From positions 3,534,001 to 3,598,000 of the forward strand of contig NW_027473318.1 in NCBI RefSeq assembly GCF_050947335.1: a DNA stretch of 64,000 bases, given 5' to 3'. The DNA comes from Megachile rotundata (Eukaryota > Arthropoda > Insecta > Hymenoptera > Megachilidae). The position numbers and the translations under genes were made by a program. This document shows positions 1 through 13,152 of this stretch, piece after piece. The notes under the pieces were generated by a model. It searched no databases. It was not told the origin of the DNA and worked only from the letters and a program-made list of their open reading frames with translations. How positions within the stretch are numbered: the stretch's first letter is position 1; each line of letters starts with the position of its first letter.

Positions 1-224
1 ATTGTGATTGTACGATTGTGATTGTCTGATTGTGGTTGTGCGATTGTGATTGTACGATTGTGATTGTACGATTGTGATTGTACGATTGTGATTGTATGAT
101 TATGATTGTATGATTGTGATTGCATGATTGTGATTGTATGATTGCGATCGTATGATTCTGATTGTATGATTATGGTTGTATGATTGTGATTGTATGATTG
201 CGATTGTATGATTGTGATTGTATG

Positions 225-252
225 TTTATGATTGTATTTTTGTGATTTTATG
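225..252. repeat. T-rich double unit, example of a recurrent landmark
   Basis: Two adjacent variant units, tttatgattgtatt and tttgtgattttatg, form a T-rich landmark with a run of five T. The same pair recurs dozens of times, usually once per ~450-bp HOR and about 126 bp after the HOR's leading attgtcatggtatg unit (for example 24,261-24,288 after 24,135). It carries TTA on this strand, so it closes a minus-strand reading frame wherever it occurs. It has no stem to suggest a terminator. Confidence 0.85.
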
Positions 253-3119
253 ATTGTGATTGTATGATTGTGATTGTATGATTGCGATTGTATGAATGCG
301 ATTGTATGATTGTGATTGCATAATTGTGATTGTATGATTGTGATTGTATGATTGTGATTGTATGATTGTGATTGTATGATTGTGATTGTATGATTGTGAT
401 TGTATGAATGCGATTGTATGATTGTGATTGCATAATTGTGATTGTATGATTGTGATTGTATGATTGTGATTGTATGTTTGCGATTGTATGATTGTGATGT
501 TATGATTGTGATTGTATGATTGTGATTGTATGATTGTGATTGTATGAGTGTGATTGTCTGATTGTGGTTGTGCGTTTGTGATTGTACGATTGTGAATGTA
601 CGATTGTGATTGTATGATTGTGGTTGTATGAATATGATTGTATGATTGTGATTGCATGATTGTGATTGTATGATTGTGATTGTATGATTGTGATTGTATG
701 ATTGTGATTGTATGATTGTGATTGTATGATTGTGATTGTCTGATTGTGGTTGTGCGATTGTGATTGTATGATTGTGATTCTGTGATTGCGATTGTATGAT
801 TGTGATTGTATGATTGCGATTGTATGATTGTGATTGTATGATTGTGATGTATGATTGTAATTGTATGATTGCGATGTATGACTGTAATTGTATGATTGTG
901 ATTGTATGATTGTGATTGTATGATTGTGATTGTATGATTGTGATAGTATGATTGTTATTGTATTATTGTGACTGTATGATTGTGATTGTATGATTGTGAT
1001 TGTATGATTGCGATTGTATGATTGTGATTGTATGATTGTGATGTATGTTTGTAATTGTATGATTATGATTGTATGATTGTGATTGTATGATTGAGATTGT
1101 ATGATTGTGATTGTATGATTGTGATTGCATGATTGTGACTGTATGATTGTGATTGTATGATTGTGATTGTATGATTGAGATTGTATGATTGTGATTGTAT
1201 GATTGCGATTGTATGATTGTGATTGTATGATTGCGATTGTATGATTGTGATTGTATGATTGTGATTGTATGATTGTGATTGTATGATTGTGATTGTATGA
1301 TTGTGACCGTATGATTGTGATTGTATGATTGTGATTGTACGATTGTGATTGTATGATTGTGATTGTATGATTGTGAAAGTATGATTGTGATTCTATGATT
1401 GTGATTGTATGATTGTGATGGTATGATTGTGATTGTATGATTGCGATCGTATGATTGTGATAGTATGATTATGATTGTATGATTGTGATTGTATGATTGT
1501 GATTTTACGATTGTGATTGTATGTTTATGATTGTATTTTTGTGATTTTATGATTGTGATTGTATGATTGTGATTGTATGATTGCGATTGTATGAATGCGA
1601 CTGTATGATTGTGATTGCATAATTGTGATTGTATGATTGTGATTGTATGATTGTGATTGTATGATTGTGATTGTATGATTGTGATTGTATGAATGCGATT
1701 GTATGATTGTGATTGCATAATTGTGATTGTATGATTGTGATTGTATGATTGTGATTGTATGATTGTGATTGTATGATTGTATTTGGGAGATTGTATTTGT
1801 GCGATTGTGATTGTACGATTGTGATTGTCTGATTGTGGTTGTGCGATTGTGATTGTACGATTGTGATTGTATGATTGTGATTGTATGATTGTGATTGTAT
1901 GATTGTGATTGTATGATTGTGATTGTATGATTGTGATTGTATGAATGCGATTGTATGATTGTGATTGCATAATTGTGATTGTATGATTGTGATTGTATGA
2001 ATGCGATTGTATGATTGTGATTGCATAATTGTGATTGTATGATTGTGATTGTATGATTGCGATTGTATGTTTGCGATTGTATGATTGTGATGTTATGATT
2101 GTGATTGTATGATTGTGATTGTATGATTGTGATTGTATGAGTGTGATTGTCTGATTGTGGTTGTGCGTTTGTGATTGTACGATTGTGAATGTACGATTGT
2201 GATTGTATGATTGTGGTTGTATGAATATGATTGTATGATTGTAATTGTATGATTATGATTGTATGATTGTGATTGGATGATTGAGATTGTATGATTGTGA
2301 TTGTATGCTTGCGATTGTATGATTGTGATTGTATGATTGTGATTGTATGATTGTGATTGTATGATTGTGATTGTATGATTGTGATTGTATGATTGTGATT
2401 GTATGATTGTGATTGTATGATTGTGATTGTATGATTGTATTTGGGAGATTGTATTTGGGAGATTGTAATTGTATGATTGCGATTGTATGATTGTGATTGT
2501 ATGATTGCGATTGTATGATTGTGATTGTATGATTGTATTTGGGAGATTGTATTTGTGCGATTGTGATTGTACGATTGTGATTGTACGATTGTGATTGTCT
2601 GATTGTGGTTGTGCGATTGTGATTGTACGATTGTGATTGTACGATTGTGATTGTATGATTATGATTGTATGATTGTGATTGCATGATTGTGATTGTATGA
2701 TTGTGATTGTATGATTGTGATTGTATGATTGTATTTGGGAGATTGTATTTGTGCGATTGTGATTGTACGATTGTGATTGTACGATTGTGATTGTCTGATT
2801 GTGGTTGTGCGATTGTGATTGTACGATTGTGATTGTACGATTGTGATTGTACGATTGTGATTGTATGATTATGATTGTATGATTGTGATTGCATGATTGT
2901 GATTGTATGATTGTGATTGTATGATTGTAATTGTATGATTATGATTGTATGATTGTGACTGTATGATTGTGATTGTATGATTGTATTTGGGAGATTGTAT
3001 TTGGGAGATTGTATTTGGGAGATTGTAATTGTATGATTGCGATTGTATGATTGTGATAGTATGATTGTGATTGTATGATTGTGATTGTATGATTGTGATT
3101 GTATGATTGTGATTGTATG

Positions 3120-3189
3120 ATTGTATTTGGGAGATTGTATTTGGGAGATTGTATTTGGGAGATTGTATTTGGGAGAATGTATTTGGGAG
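3120..3189. repeat. GGG-unit cluster, five units, last one variant
   Basis: Four attgtatttgggag units followed by aatgtatttgggag. It is the only five-unit cluster in block D; the right copy of the block lacks this region as part of its 1,930-bp difference. Confidence 0.95.
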
Positions 3190-3314
3190 ATTGTAATTGT
3201 ATGATTGCGATTGTATGACTGTGATTGTATGATTGCGATTGTATGATTGTGATTGTATGATTGTGATGTATGATTGTAATTGTATGATTATGATTGTATG
3301 ATTGTGATTGTATG

Positions 3315-3803
3315 ATTGTCATGGTATGATTGTGATGGTATGATTGTGATTGTATGATTGCGATCGTATGATTGTGATTGTATGATTATGATTGTATGAT
3401 TGTGATTGTATGATTGTGATTTTACGATTGTGATTGTATGTTTATGATTGTATTTTTGTGATTTTATGATTGTGATTGTATGATTGTGATTGTATGATAG
3501 TGATTGTATGATTGCGATTGTATGAATGCGACTGTATGATTGTGATTGCATAATTGTGATTGTATGATTGTGATTGTATGATTGTGATTGTATGATTGTG
3601 ATTGTATGATTGTGATTGTATGATTGTGATTGTATGATTGTGATTGTATGAATGCGATTGTATGATTGTGATTGCATAATTGTGATTGTATGATTGTGAT
3701 TGTATGATTGCGATTGTATGATTGTGATTGTATGATTGTGATGTATGATTGTAATTGTATGATTATGATTGTATGATTGTGATTGTATGATTGTCATGGT
3801 ATG
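3315..3803. repeat. HOR, one a-type unit of 475 bp plus start of b-type
   Basis: The interval between leading units attgtcatggtatg at 3315 and 3790 is 475 bp, which is 33 x 14 + 13. The first HOR is subtype a: it has gattttacg before the T-rich landmark and aatgcgactg after it. The one beginning at 3790 is subtype b: it has attctg, attatggttg and aatgcgattg. Confidence 0.85.
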
Positions 3804-6599
3804 ATTGTGATGGTATGATTGTGATTGTATGATTGCGATCGTATGATTCTGATTGTATGATTATGGTTGTATGATTGTGATTGTATGATTGCGATTGTAT
3901 GATTGTGATTGTATGTTTATGATTGTATTTTTGTGATTTTATGATTGTGATTGTATGATTGTGATTGTATGATTGCGATTGTATGAATGCGATTGTATGA
4001 TTGTGATTGCATAATTGTGATTGTATGATTGTGATTGTATGATTGTGATTGTATGATTGTGATTGTATGATTGTGATTGTATGATTGTGATTGTATGAAT
4101 GCGATTGTATGATTGTGATTGCATAATTGTGATTGTATGATTGTGATTGTATGATTGTGATTGTATGTTTGCGATTGTATGATTGTGATGTTATGATTGT
4201 GATTGTATGATTGTGATTGTATGATTGTGATTGTATGAGTGTGATTGTCTGATTGTGGTTGTGCGTTTGTGATTGTACGATTGTGAATGTACGATTGTGA
4301 TTGTATGATTGTGGTTGTATGAATATGATTGTATGATTGTGATTGCATGATTGTGATTGTATGATTGTGATTGTATGATTGTGATTGTATGATTGTGATT
4401 GTATGATTGTGATTGTATGATTGTGATTGTCTGATTGTGGTTGTGCGATTGTGATTGTATGATTGTGATTCTGTGATTGTGATTGTATGATTGTGATTGT
4501 ATGATTGTGATTGAATGCTTGTGACTGTATGTCTGTGATTGTATGATTGTGATTGTACGATTGTGATTGTATGATTGTGATTGTATGATTGTGATTGTAT
4601 GATTGTGAAAGTATGATTGTGATTCTATGATTGTGATTGTATGATTGTGATTGTATGATTGTGATTGTATGATTGTGATTGTCTGATTGTGGTTGTGCGA
4701 TTGTGATTGTACGATTGTGATTGTACGATTGTGATTGTATGATTGTGATTGTATGATTGTGATAATATGATTGTGATTGTATGACTGTGATTGTATGACT
4801 GTGATTGTATGATTGTGATTGTATGATTGTGATTGTATGATTGTGAAAGTATGATTGTGATTCTATGATTGTGATTGTATGATTGTGATTGTATGATTGT
4901 GATTGTCTGATTGTGTTTGTGCGATTGTGATTGTACGATTGTGATTGTACGATTGTGATTGTATGATTGTGATTGTGTGATTATGATTGTATGATTGTGA
5001 TTGCATGATTGTGACTGTATGATTGTATTTGGGAGATTGTATTTGGGAGATTGTATTTGGGAGATTGTAATTGTATGATTGCTATTGTATGATTGTGATT
5101 GTATGATTGCGATTGTATGATTGTGATTGTATGATTGTGATGTATGATCTTAATTGTATGATTATGATTGTATGATTGTGATTGTATGATTGTGATGGTA
5201 TGATTGTGATTGTATGATTGCGATCGTATGATTGTGATTGTATGATTATGATTGTATGATTGTGATTGTATGATTGCGATTGTATGATTGTGATTGTATG
5301 ATTATGATTGTATTTTTGTGATTTTATGATTGTGATTGTATGATTGTGATTGTATGATTGTGATTGTATGATTGCGATTGTATGAATGCGATTGTATGAT
5401 TGTAATTGCATAATTGTGATTGTATGATTGTGATTGTATGATTGTGATTGTCTGATTGTGGTTGTATGATTGTGATTGTATGATTGAGATTGTATGATTG
5501 TGATTGTATGCTTGCGATTGTATGATTGTGATTGTATGATTGTGATTGTATGATTGTGATTGTATGATTGTGATTGTATGATTGTGATTGTATGATTGTA
5601 TTTGGGAGATTGTATTTGGGAGATTGTAATTGTATGATTGCGATTGTATGATTGTGATTGTATGATTGCGATTGTATGATTGTGATTGTATGATTGTATT
5701 TGGGAGATTGTATTTGTGCGATTGTGATTGTACGATTGTGATTGTACGATTGTGATTGTCTGATTGTGGTTGTGCGATTGTGATTGTACGATTGTGATTG
5801 TACGATTGTGATTGTACGATTGTGATTGTATGATTATGATTGTATGATTGTGATTGCATGATTGTGATTGTATGATTGTGATTGTATGATTGTGATTGTA
5901 TGATTGTATTTGGGAGATTGTATTTGTGCGATTGTGATTGTACGATTGTGATTGTACGATTGTGATTGTCTGATTGTGGTTGTGCGATTGTGATTGTACG
6001 ATTGTGATTGTACGATTGTGATTGTACGATTGTGATTGTATGATTATGATTGTATGATTGTGATTGCATGATTGTGATTGTATGATTGTGATTGCATGAT
6101 TTTGAATGCATGATTGTGATTGTATGATTGTGATTGTATGATTGTGATTGTATGATTGTGATTGTATGATTGTGATTGTATGATTGTGATTGTATGATTG
6201 TGATTGTATGATTGTGATAGTATGATTGTGATTGTATGATTGTGATTGTATGATTGTGATTGTATGATTGTATTTGGGAGATTGTATTTGGGGGATTGTA
6301 ATTGTATGATTGCGATTGTATGATTGTGATTGTATGATTGCGATTGTATGATTGTGATTGTATGATTGTGATGTATGATTGTAATTGTATGATTATGATT
6401 GTATGATTGTGACTGTATGATTGTGATTGTATGATTGTATTTGGGAGATTGTATTTGGGAGATTGTAATTGTATGATTGCGATTGTATGATTGTGATTGT
6501 ATGATTGCGATTGTATGATTGTGATTGTATGATTGTGATGTATGATTGTAATTGTATGATTGCGATGTATGACTGTGATAGTATGATTATGATTGTATG

Positions 6600-9350
6600 A
6601 TTGTGATTGTATGATTGTGATTTTACGATTGTGATTGTATGTTTATGATTGTATTTTTGTGATTTTATGATTGTGATTGTATGATTGTGATTGTATGATT
6701 GTGATTGTATGATTGCGATTGTATGATTGTGATTGCATGATTTTGAATGCATGATTGTGATTGTATGATTGTGATTGTATGATTGTGATTGTATGATTGT
6801 GATTGTATGATTGTGATTGTATGATTGTGATTGTATGATTGTGATTGTATGATTGTGATAGTATGATTGTGATTGTATGATTGTGATTGTATGATTGCGA
6901 TTGTATGAATGCGACTGTATGATTGTGATTGCATAATTGTGATTGTATGATTGTGATTGTATGATTGTGATTGTATGATTGTGATTGTATGATTGTGATT
7001 GTATGATTGTGATTGTATGAATGCGATTGTATGATTGTGATTGCATAATTGTGATTGTATGATTGTGATTGTATGATTGCGATTGTATGATTGTGATTGT
7101 ATGATTGTGATGTATGATTGTAATTGTATGATTATGATTGTATGATTGTGATTGTATGATTGTCATGGTATGATTGTGATGGTATGATTGTGATTGTATG
7201 ATTGCGATCGTATGATTCTGATTGTATGATTATGGTTGTATGATTGTGATTGTATGATTGCGATTGTATGATTGTGATTGTATGTTTATGATTGTATTTT
7301 TGTGATTTTATGATTGTGATTGTATGATTGTGATTGTATGATTGTGATTGTATGATTGCGATTGTATGAATGCGATTGTATGATTGTGATTGCATAATTG
7401 TGATTGTATGATTGTGATTGTATGAATGCGATTGTATGATTGTGATTGCATAATTGTGATTGTATGATTGTGATTGTATGAATGCGATTGTATGATTGTG
7501 ATTGCATAATTGTGATTGTATGATTGTGATTGTATGATTGTGATTGTATGTTTGCGATTCTATGATTGTGATGTTATGATTGTGATTGTATGATTGTGAT
7601 TGTATGATTGTGATTGTATGAGTGTGATTGTCTGATTGTGGTTGTGCGTTTGTGATTGTACGATTGTGAATGTACGATTGTGATTGTATGATTGTGGTTG
7701 TATGAATATGATTGTATGATTGTAATTGTATGATTATGATTGTATGATTGTGATTGTATGATTGAGATTGTATGATTGTGATTGTATGCTTGCGATTGTA
7801 TGATTGTGATTGTATGATTGTGATTGTATGATTGTGATTTTATGATTGTGATTGTATGATTGTGATTGTATGATTGTGATTGTATGATTGTGATTGTATG
7901 ATTGTGATTGTATGATTGTGATTGTATGATTGTATTTGGGAGATTGTATTTGGGAGATTGTAATTGTATGATTGCGATTGTATGATTGTGATTGTATGAT
8001 TGCGATTGTATGATTGTGATTGTATGATTGTATTTGGGAGATTGTATTTGTGCGATTGTGATTGTACGATTGTGATTGTACGATTGTGATTGTCTGATTG
8101 TGGTTGTGCGATTGTGATTGTACGATTGTGATTGTACGATTGTGATTGTATGATTATGATTGTATGATTGTGATTGCATGATTGTGATTGTATGATTGTG
8201 ATTGTATGATTGTGATTGTATGATTGTATTTGGGAGATTGTATTTGTGCGATTGTGATTGTACGATTGTGATTGTACGATTGTGATTGTCTGATTGTGGT
8301 TGTGCGATTGTGATTGTACGATTGTGATTGTACGATTGTGATTGTACGATTGTGATTGTATGATTATGATTGCATGATTGTGATTGTATGATTGTGATTG
8401 TATGATTGTGATTGTATGATTGTGATTGTATGATTGTGATTGTATGATTGTGATTGTATGATTGTGATAGTATGATTGTGATTGTATGATTGTGATTGTA
8501 TGATTGTGATTGTATGATTGTGATTGTATGATTGTATTTGGGAGATTGTATTTGGGAGATTGTAATTGTATGATTGCGATTGTATGATTGTGATTGTATG
8601 ATTGCGATTGTATGATTGTGATTGTATGATTGTGATGTATGATTGTAATTGTATGATTATGATTGTATGATTGTGACTGTATGATTGTGATTGTATGATT
8701 GTATTTGGGAGATTGTATTTGGGAGATTGTATTTGGGAGATTGTAATTGTATGATTGCGATTGTATGATTGTGATTGTATGATTGCGATTGTATGATTGT
8801 GATTGTATGATTGTGATGTATGATTGTAATTGTATGATTGCGATGTATGACTGTAATTGTATGATTGTAATTGTATGATTGCGATGTATGACTGTAATTG
8901 TATGATTGTGATTGTATGATTGTGATTGTATGATTGTGATTGTATGATTGCGATTGTATGATTGTGATTGTATGATTGTGATTGTATGATTGTGATTGTA
9001 TGATTGTGATTGTATGATTGTGATTGTATGATTGTGATAGTATGATTGTTATTGTATTATTGCGACTGTATGATTGTGATTGTATGATTGTGATTGTATG
9101 ATTGCGATTGTATGATTGTAATTGTATGATTGTGATGTATGTTTGTAATTGTATGATTATGATTGTATGATTGTGATTGTATGATTGAGATTGTATGATT
9201 GTGATTGTATGATTGTGATTGCATGAATGTGACTGTATGATTGTGATTGTATGATTGTGATTGTATGATTGAGATTGTATGATTGTGATTTTATGATTGC
9301 GATTGTATGATTGTGATTGTATGATTGCGATTGTATGATTGTGATTGTAT
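6600..9350. repeat. Mixed module block
   Basis: A mosaic of cassettes seen elsewhere. A b-type HOR starts at 7159. The attgtatttgggag clusters at 7929, 8027 and 8223 have the same spacing (98 and 196 bp) as those at 2434, 2532 and 2728, an offset of 5,495 bp. The 8531 and 8698 clusters, 167 bp apart, match 36,693 and 36,860. The gttattgtattattg-type variant at 9048 matches 954, 37,071 and 40,790. Confidence 0.7.
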
Positions 9351-12300
9351 GATTGTGATTGTATGATTGTGATTGTATGATTGTGATTGTATGATTGTGA
9401 TTGTCTGATTGTGGTTGTGCGATTGTGATTGTACGATTGTGATTGTACGATTGTGATTGTATGATTGTGATTGTATGATTATGATTGTATGATTGTGATT
9501 GCATGACTGTGACTGTATGATTGTGATTGCATGATTTTGTATGTATGATTGTGATTGTATGATTGTGATTGTATGATTGTGATTGTATGATTGTGATTGT
9601 ATGATTGTGATTGTATGATTGTGATAGTATGATTGTGATTGAGTGATTGTGATTGTATGATTGTGATTGTATGATTGTATTTGGGAGATTGTATTTGGGA
9701 GATTGTATTTGGGAGATTGTAATTGTATGATTGCGATTGTATGATTGTGATTGTATGATTGCGATTGTATGATTGTGATTGTATGATTGTGATGTATGAT
9801 TGTAATTGTATGATTATGATTGTATGATTGTGACTGTATGATTGTGATTGTATGATTGTATTTGGGAGATTGTATTTGGGAGATTGTATTTGGGAGATTG
9901 TAATTGTATGATTGCGATTGTATGATTGTGATTGTATGATTGCGATTGTATGATTGTGATTGTATGATTGTGATGTATGATTGTAATTGTATGATTGTGA
10001 TGTATGATTGTAATTGTATGATTATGATTGTATGATTGTGATTGTATGATTGTGATTTTACGATTGTGATTGTATGTTTATGATTGTATTTTTGTGATTT
10101 TATGATTGTGATTGTATGATTGTGATTGTATGATTGTGATTGTATGATTGCGATTGTATGAATGCGACTGTATGATTGTGATTGCATAATTGTGATTGTA
10201 TGATTGTGATTGTATGATTGTGATTGTATGATTGTGATTGTATGATTGTGATTGTATGATTGTGATTGTATGAATGCGATTGTATGATTGTGATTGCATA
10301 ATTGTGATTGTATGATTGTGATTGTATGATTGCGATTGTATGATTGTGATTGTATGATTGTGATGTATGATTGTAATTGTATGATTATGATTGTATGATT
10401 GTGATTGTATGATTGTCATGGTATGATTGTGATGGTATGATTGTGATTGTATGATTGCGATCGTATGATTCTGATTGTATGATTATGGTTGTATGATTGT
10501 GATTGTATGATTGCGATTGTATGATTGTGATTGTATGTTTATGATTGTATTTTTGTGATTTTATGATTGTGATTGTATGATTGTGATTGTATGATTGTGA
10601 TTGTATGATTGCGATTGTATGAATGCGATTGTATGATTGTGATTGCATAATTGTGATTGTATGATTGTGATTGTATGATTGTGATTGTATGATTGTGATT
10701 GTATGATTGTGATTGTATGATTGTGATTGTATGAATGCGATTGTATGATTGTGATTGCATAATTGTGATTGTATGATTGTGATTGTATGATTGTGATTGT
10801 ATGTTTGCGATTGTATGATTGTGATGTTACGATTGTGATTGTATGATTGTGATTGTATGATTGTGATTGTATGAGTGTGATTGTCTGATTGTGGTTGTGC
10901 GTTTGTGATTGTACGATTGTGAATGTACGATTGTGATTGTATGATTGTGGTTGTATGAATATGATTGTATGATTGTGATTGCATGATTGTGATTGTATGA
11001 TTGTGATTGTATGATTGTGATTGTATGATTGTGATTGTATGATTGTGATTGTCTGATTGTGGTTGTGCGATTGTGATTGTATGATTGTGATTCTGTGATT
11101 GTGATTGTATGATTGTGATTGTATGATTGTGATTGTATGCTTGTGACTGTATGTCTGTGATTGTATGATTGTGATTGTACGATTGTGATTGTATGATTGT
11201 GATTGTATGATTGTGATTGTATGATTGTGATTGTATGATTGTGAAAGTATGATTGTGATTCTATGATTGTGATTGTATGATTGTGATTGTATGATTGTGA
11301 TTGTATGATTGTGATTGTCTGATTGTGGTTGTGCGATTGTGATTGTACGATTGTGATTGGACGATTGTGATTGTATGATTGTGATTGTATGATTGTGATA
11401 GTATGATTGTGATTGTATTACTGTGATTGTATGACTGTGATTGTATGATTGTGATTGTATCATTGTGATTGTATGATTGTGAAAGTATGATTGTGATTCT
11501 ATGATTGTGATTGTATGATTGTGATTGTATGATTGTGATTGTCTGATTGTGTTTGTGCGATTGTGATTGTACGATTGTGATTGTACGATTGTGATTGTAT
11601 GATTGTGATTGTATGATTATGATTGTATGATTGTGATTGCATGATTGTGACTGTATGATTGTATTTGGGAGATTGTATTTGGGAGATTGTATTTGGGAGA
11701 TTGTAATTGTATGATTGCTATTGTATGATTGTGATTGTATGATTGCGATTGTATGATTGTGATTGTATGATTGTGATGTATGATTTTAATTGTATGATTA
11801 TGATTGTATGATTGTGATTGTATGATTGTGATGGTATGATTGTGATTGTATGATTGCGATCGTATGATTGTGATTGTATGATTATGATTGTATGATTGTG
11901 ATTGTATGATTGCGATTGTATGATTGTGATTGTATGATTATGATTGTATTTTTGTGATTTTATGATTGTGATTGTATGATTGTGATTGTATGATTGTGAT
12001 TGTATGATTGCGATTGTATGAATGCGATTGTATGATTGTGATTGCATAATTGTGATTGTATGATTGTGATTGTATGATTGTGATTGTCTGATTGTGGTTG
12101 TATGATTGTGATTGTATGATTGAGATTGTATGATTGTGATTGTATGCTTGCGATTGTATGATTGTGATTGTATGATTGTGATTGTATGATTGTGATTGTA
12201 TGATTGTGATTGTATGATTGTGATTGTATGATTGTGATTGTATGATTGTGATTGTATGATTGTGATTGTATGATTGTGATTGTATGATTGTATTTGGGAG

Positions 12301-13152
12301 ATTGTAATTGTATGATTGCGATTGTATGATTGTGATTGTATTATTGCGATTGTATGATTGTGATTGTATGATTGTATTTGGGAGATTGTATTTGTGCGAT
12401 TGTGATTGTACGATTGTGATTGTACGATTGTGATTGTCTGATTGTGGTTGTGCGATTGTGATTGTACGATTGTGATTGTACGATTGTGATTGTATGATTA
12501 TGATTGTATGATTGTGATTGCATGATTGTGACTGTATGATTGTGATTGTATGTTTGTGATTGTATGATTGAGATTGTATGATTGTGATTGTATGATTGCG
12601 ATTGTATGATTGTGATTGTATGATTGCGATTGTATGATTGTGATTGTATGATTGTGATTGTATGATTGGGATTGTATTATTGTGATTGTATGATTGTATT
12701 TGGGAGATTGTATTTGGGAGATTGTAATTGTATGATTGCGATTGTATGATTGTGATTGTATGATTGCGATTGTATGATTGTGATTGTATGATTGTGATTG
12801 TATGATTGGGATTGTATGATTGTGATTGTATGATTGTGACTGTATGATTGTGATTGTATGATTGTGATTGTACGATTGTGATTGTATGATTGTGATTGTA
12901 TGATTGTGAAAGTATGATTGTGATTGCATGACTGTGACTGTATGATTGTGATTGCATGATTTTGAATGTATGATTGTGATTGTATGATTGTGATTGTATG
13001 ATTGTGATTGTATGATTGTGATAGTATGATTGTGATTGTATGATTGTGATTGTATGATTGTGATTGTATGATTGTATTTGGGAGATTGTATTTGGGAGAT
13101 TGTAATTGTATGATTGCGATTGTATGATTGTGATTGTATGATTGTGCTTGTA
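9350..13152. repeat. 3,803-bp module, first tandem copy
   Basis: Landmarks repeat 3,803 bp downstream. The attgtgattgtctg unit at 9404 pairs with 13,207, the atgatttt variant at 9531 with 13,334, and the attgtcatggtatg unit at 10,412 with 14,215. The attgtatttgggag cluster at 12,287 pairs with 16,090 and that at 12,693 with 16,496. The offset shifts locally by one or a few units: the cluster at 9674 pairs with 13,491 (3,817), and a run of four consensus units near 11,180 is three in the next copy (3,789). Boundaries are approximate because the edges lie in consensus repeats. Confidence 0.8.

Larger units (their letters stand above)
1..6600. repeat. Module block D, left copy (matches 37.0-40.7 kb)
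   Basis: This block carries the same ordered landmarks as 37.0-40.7 kb. The gttattgtattattg variant at 954 pairs with 37,071. The attgtatttgggag clusters at 1776, 2434, 2532 and 2728 pair with 38,145, 38,817, 38,915 and 39,111 (offset 36,369-36,383). Those at 5022, 5595 and 5693 pair with 39,475, 40,048 and 40,146 (offset 34,453), and 6267 and 6434 pair with 40,384 and 40,551 (offset 34,117). The changes in offset mark blocks of 1,930 and 336 bp present here and absent from the right copy. It also contains an a-b HOR pair at 3315-3803 and a b-type HOR at its start (about 120-460) that lacks the usual leading marker. Within it, 226-657 and 3917-4348 are near-identical at an offset of 3,691 bp. 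Confidence 0.8.

Noticed and set aside
225..252. T-rich tract as a transcription terminator
   Set aside because: There is no GC-rich stem before the short T run, and the motif recurs inside every HOR as part of the repeat.
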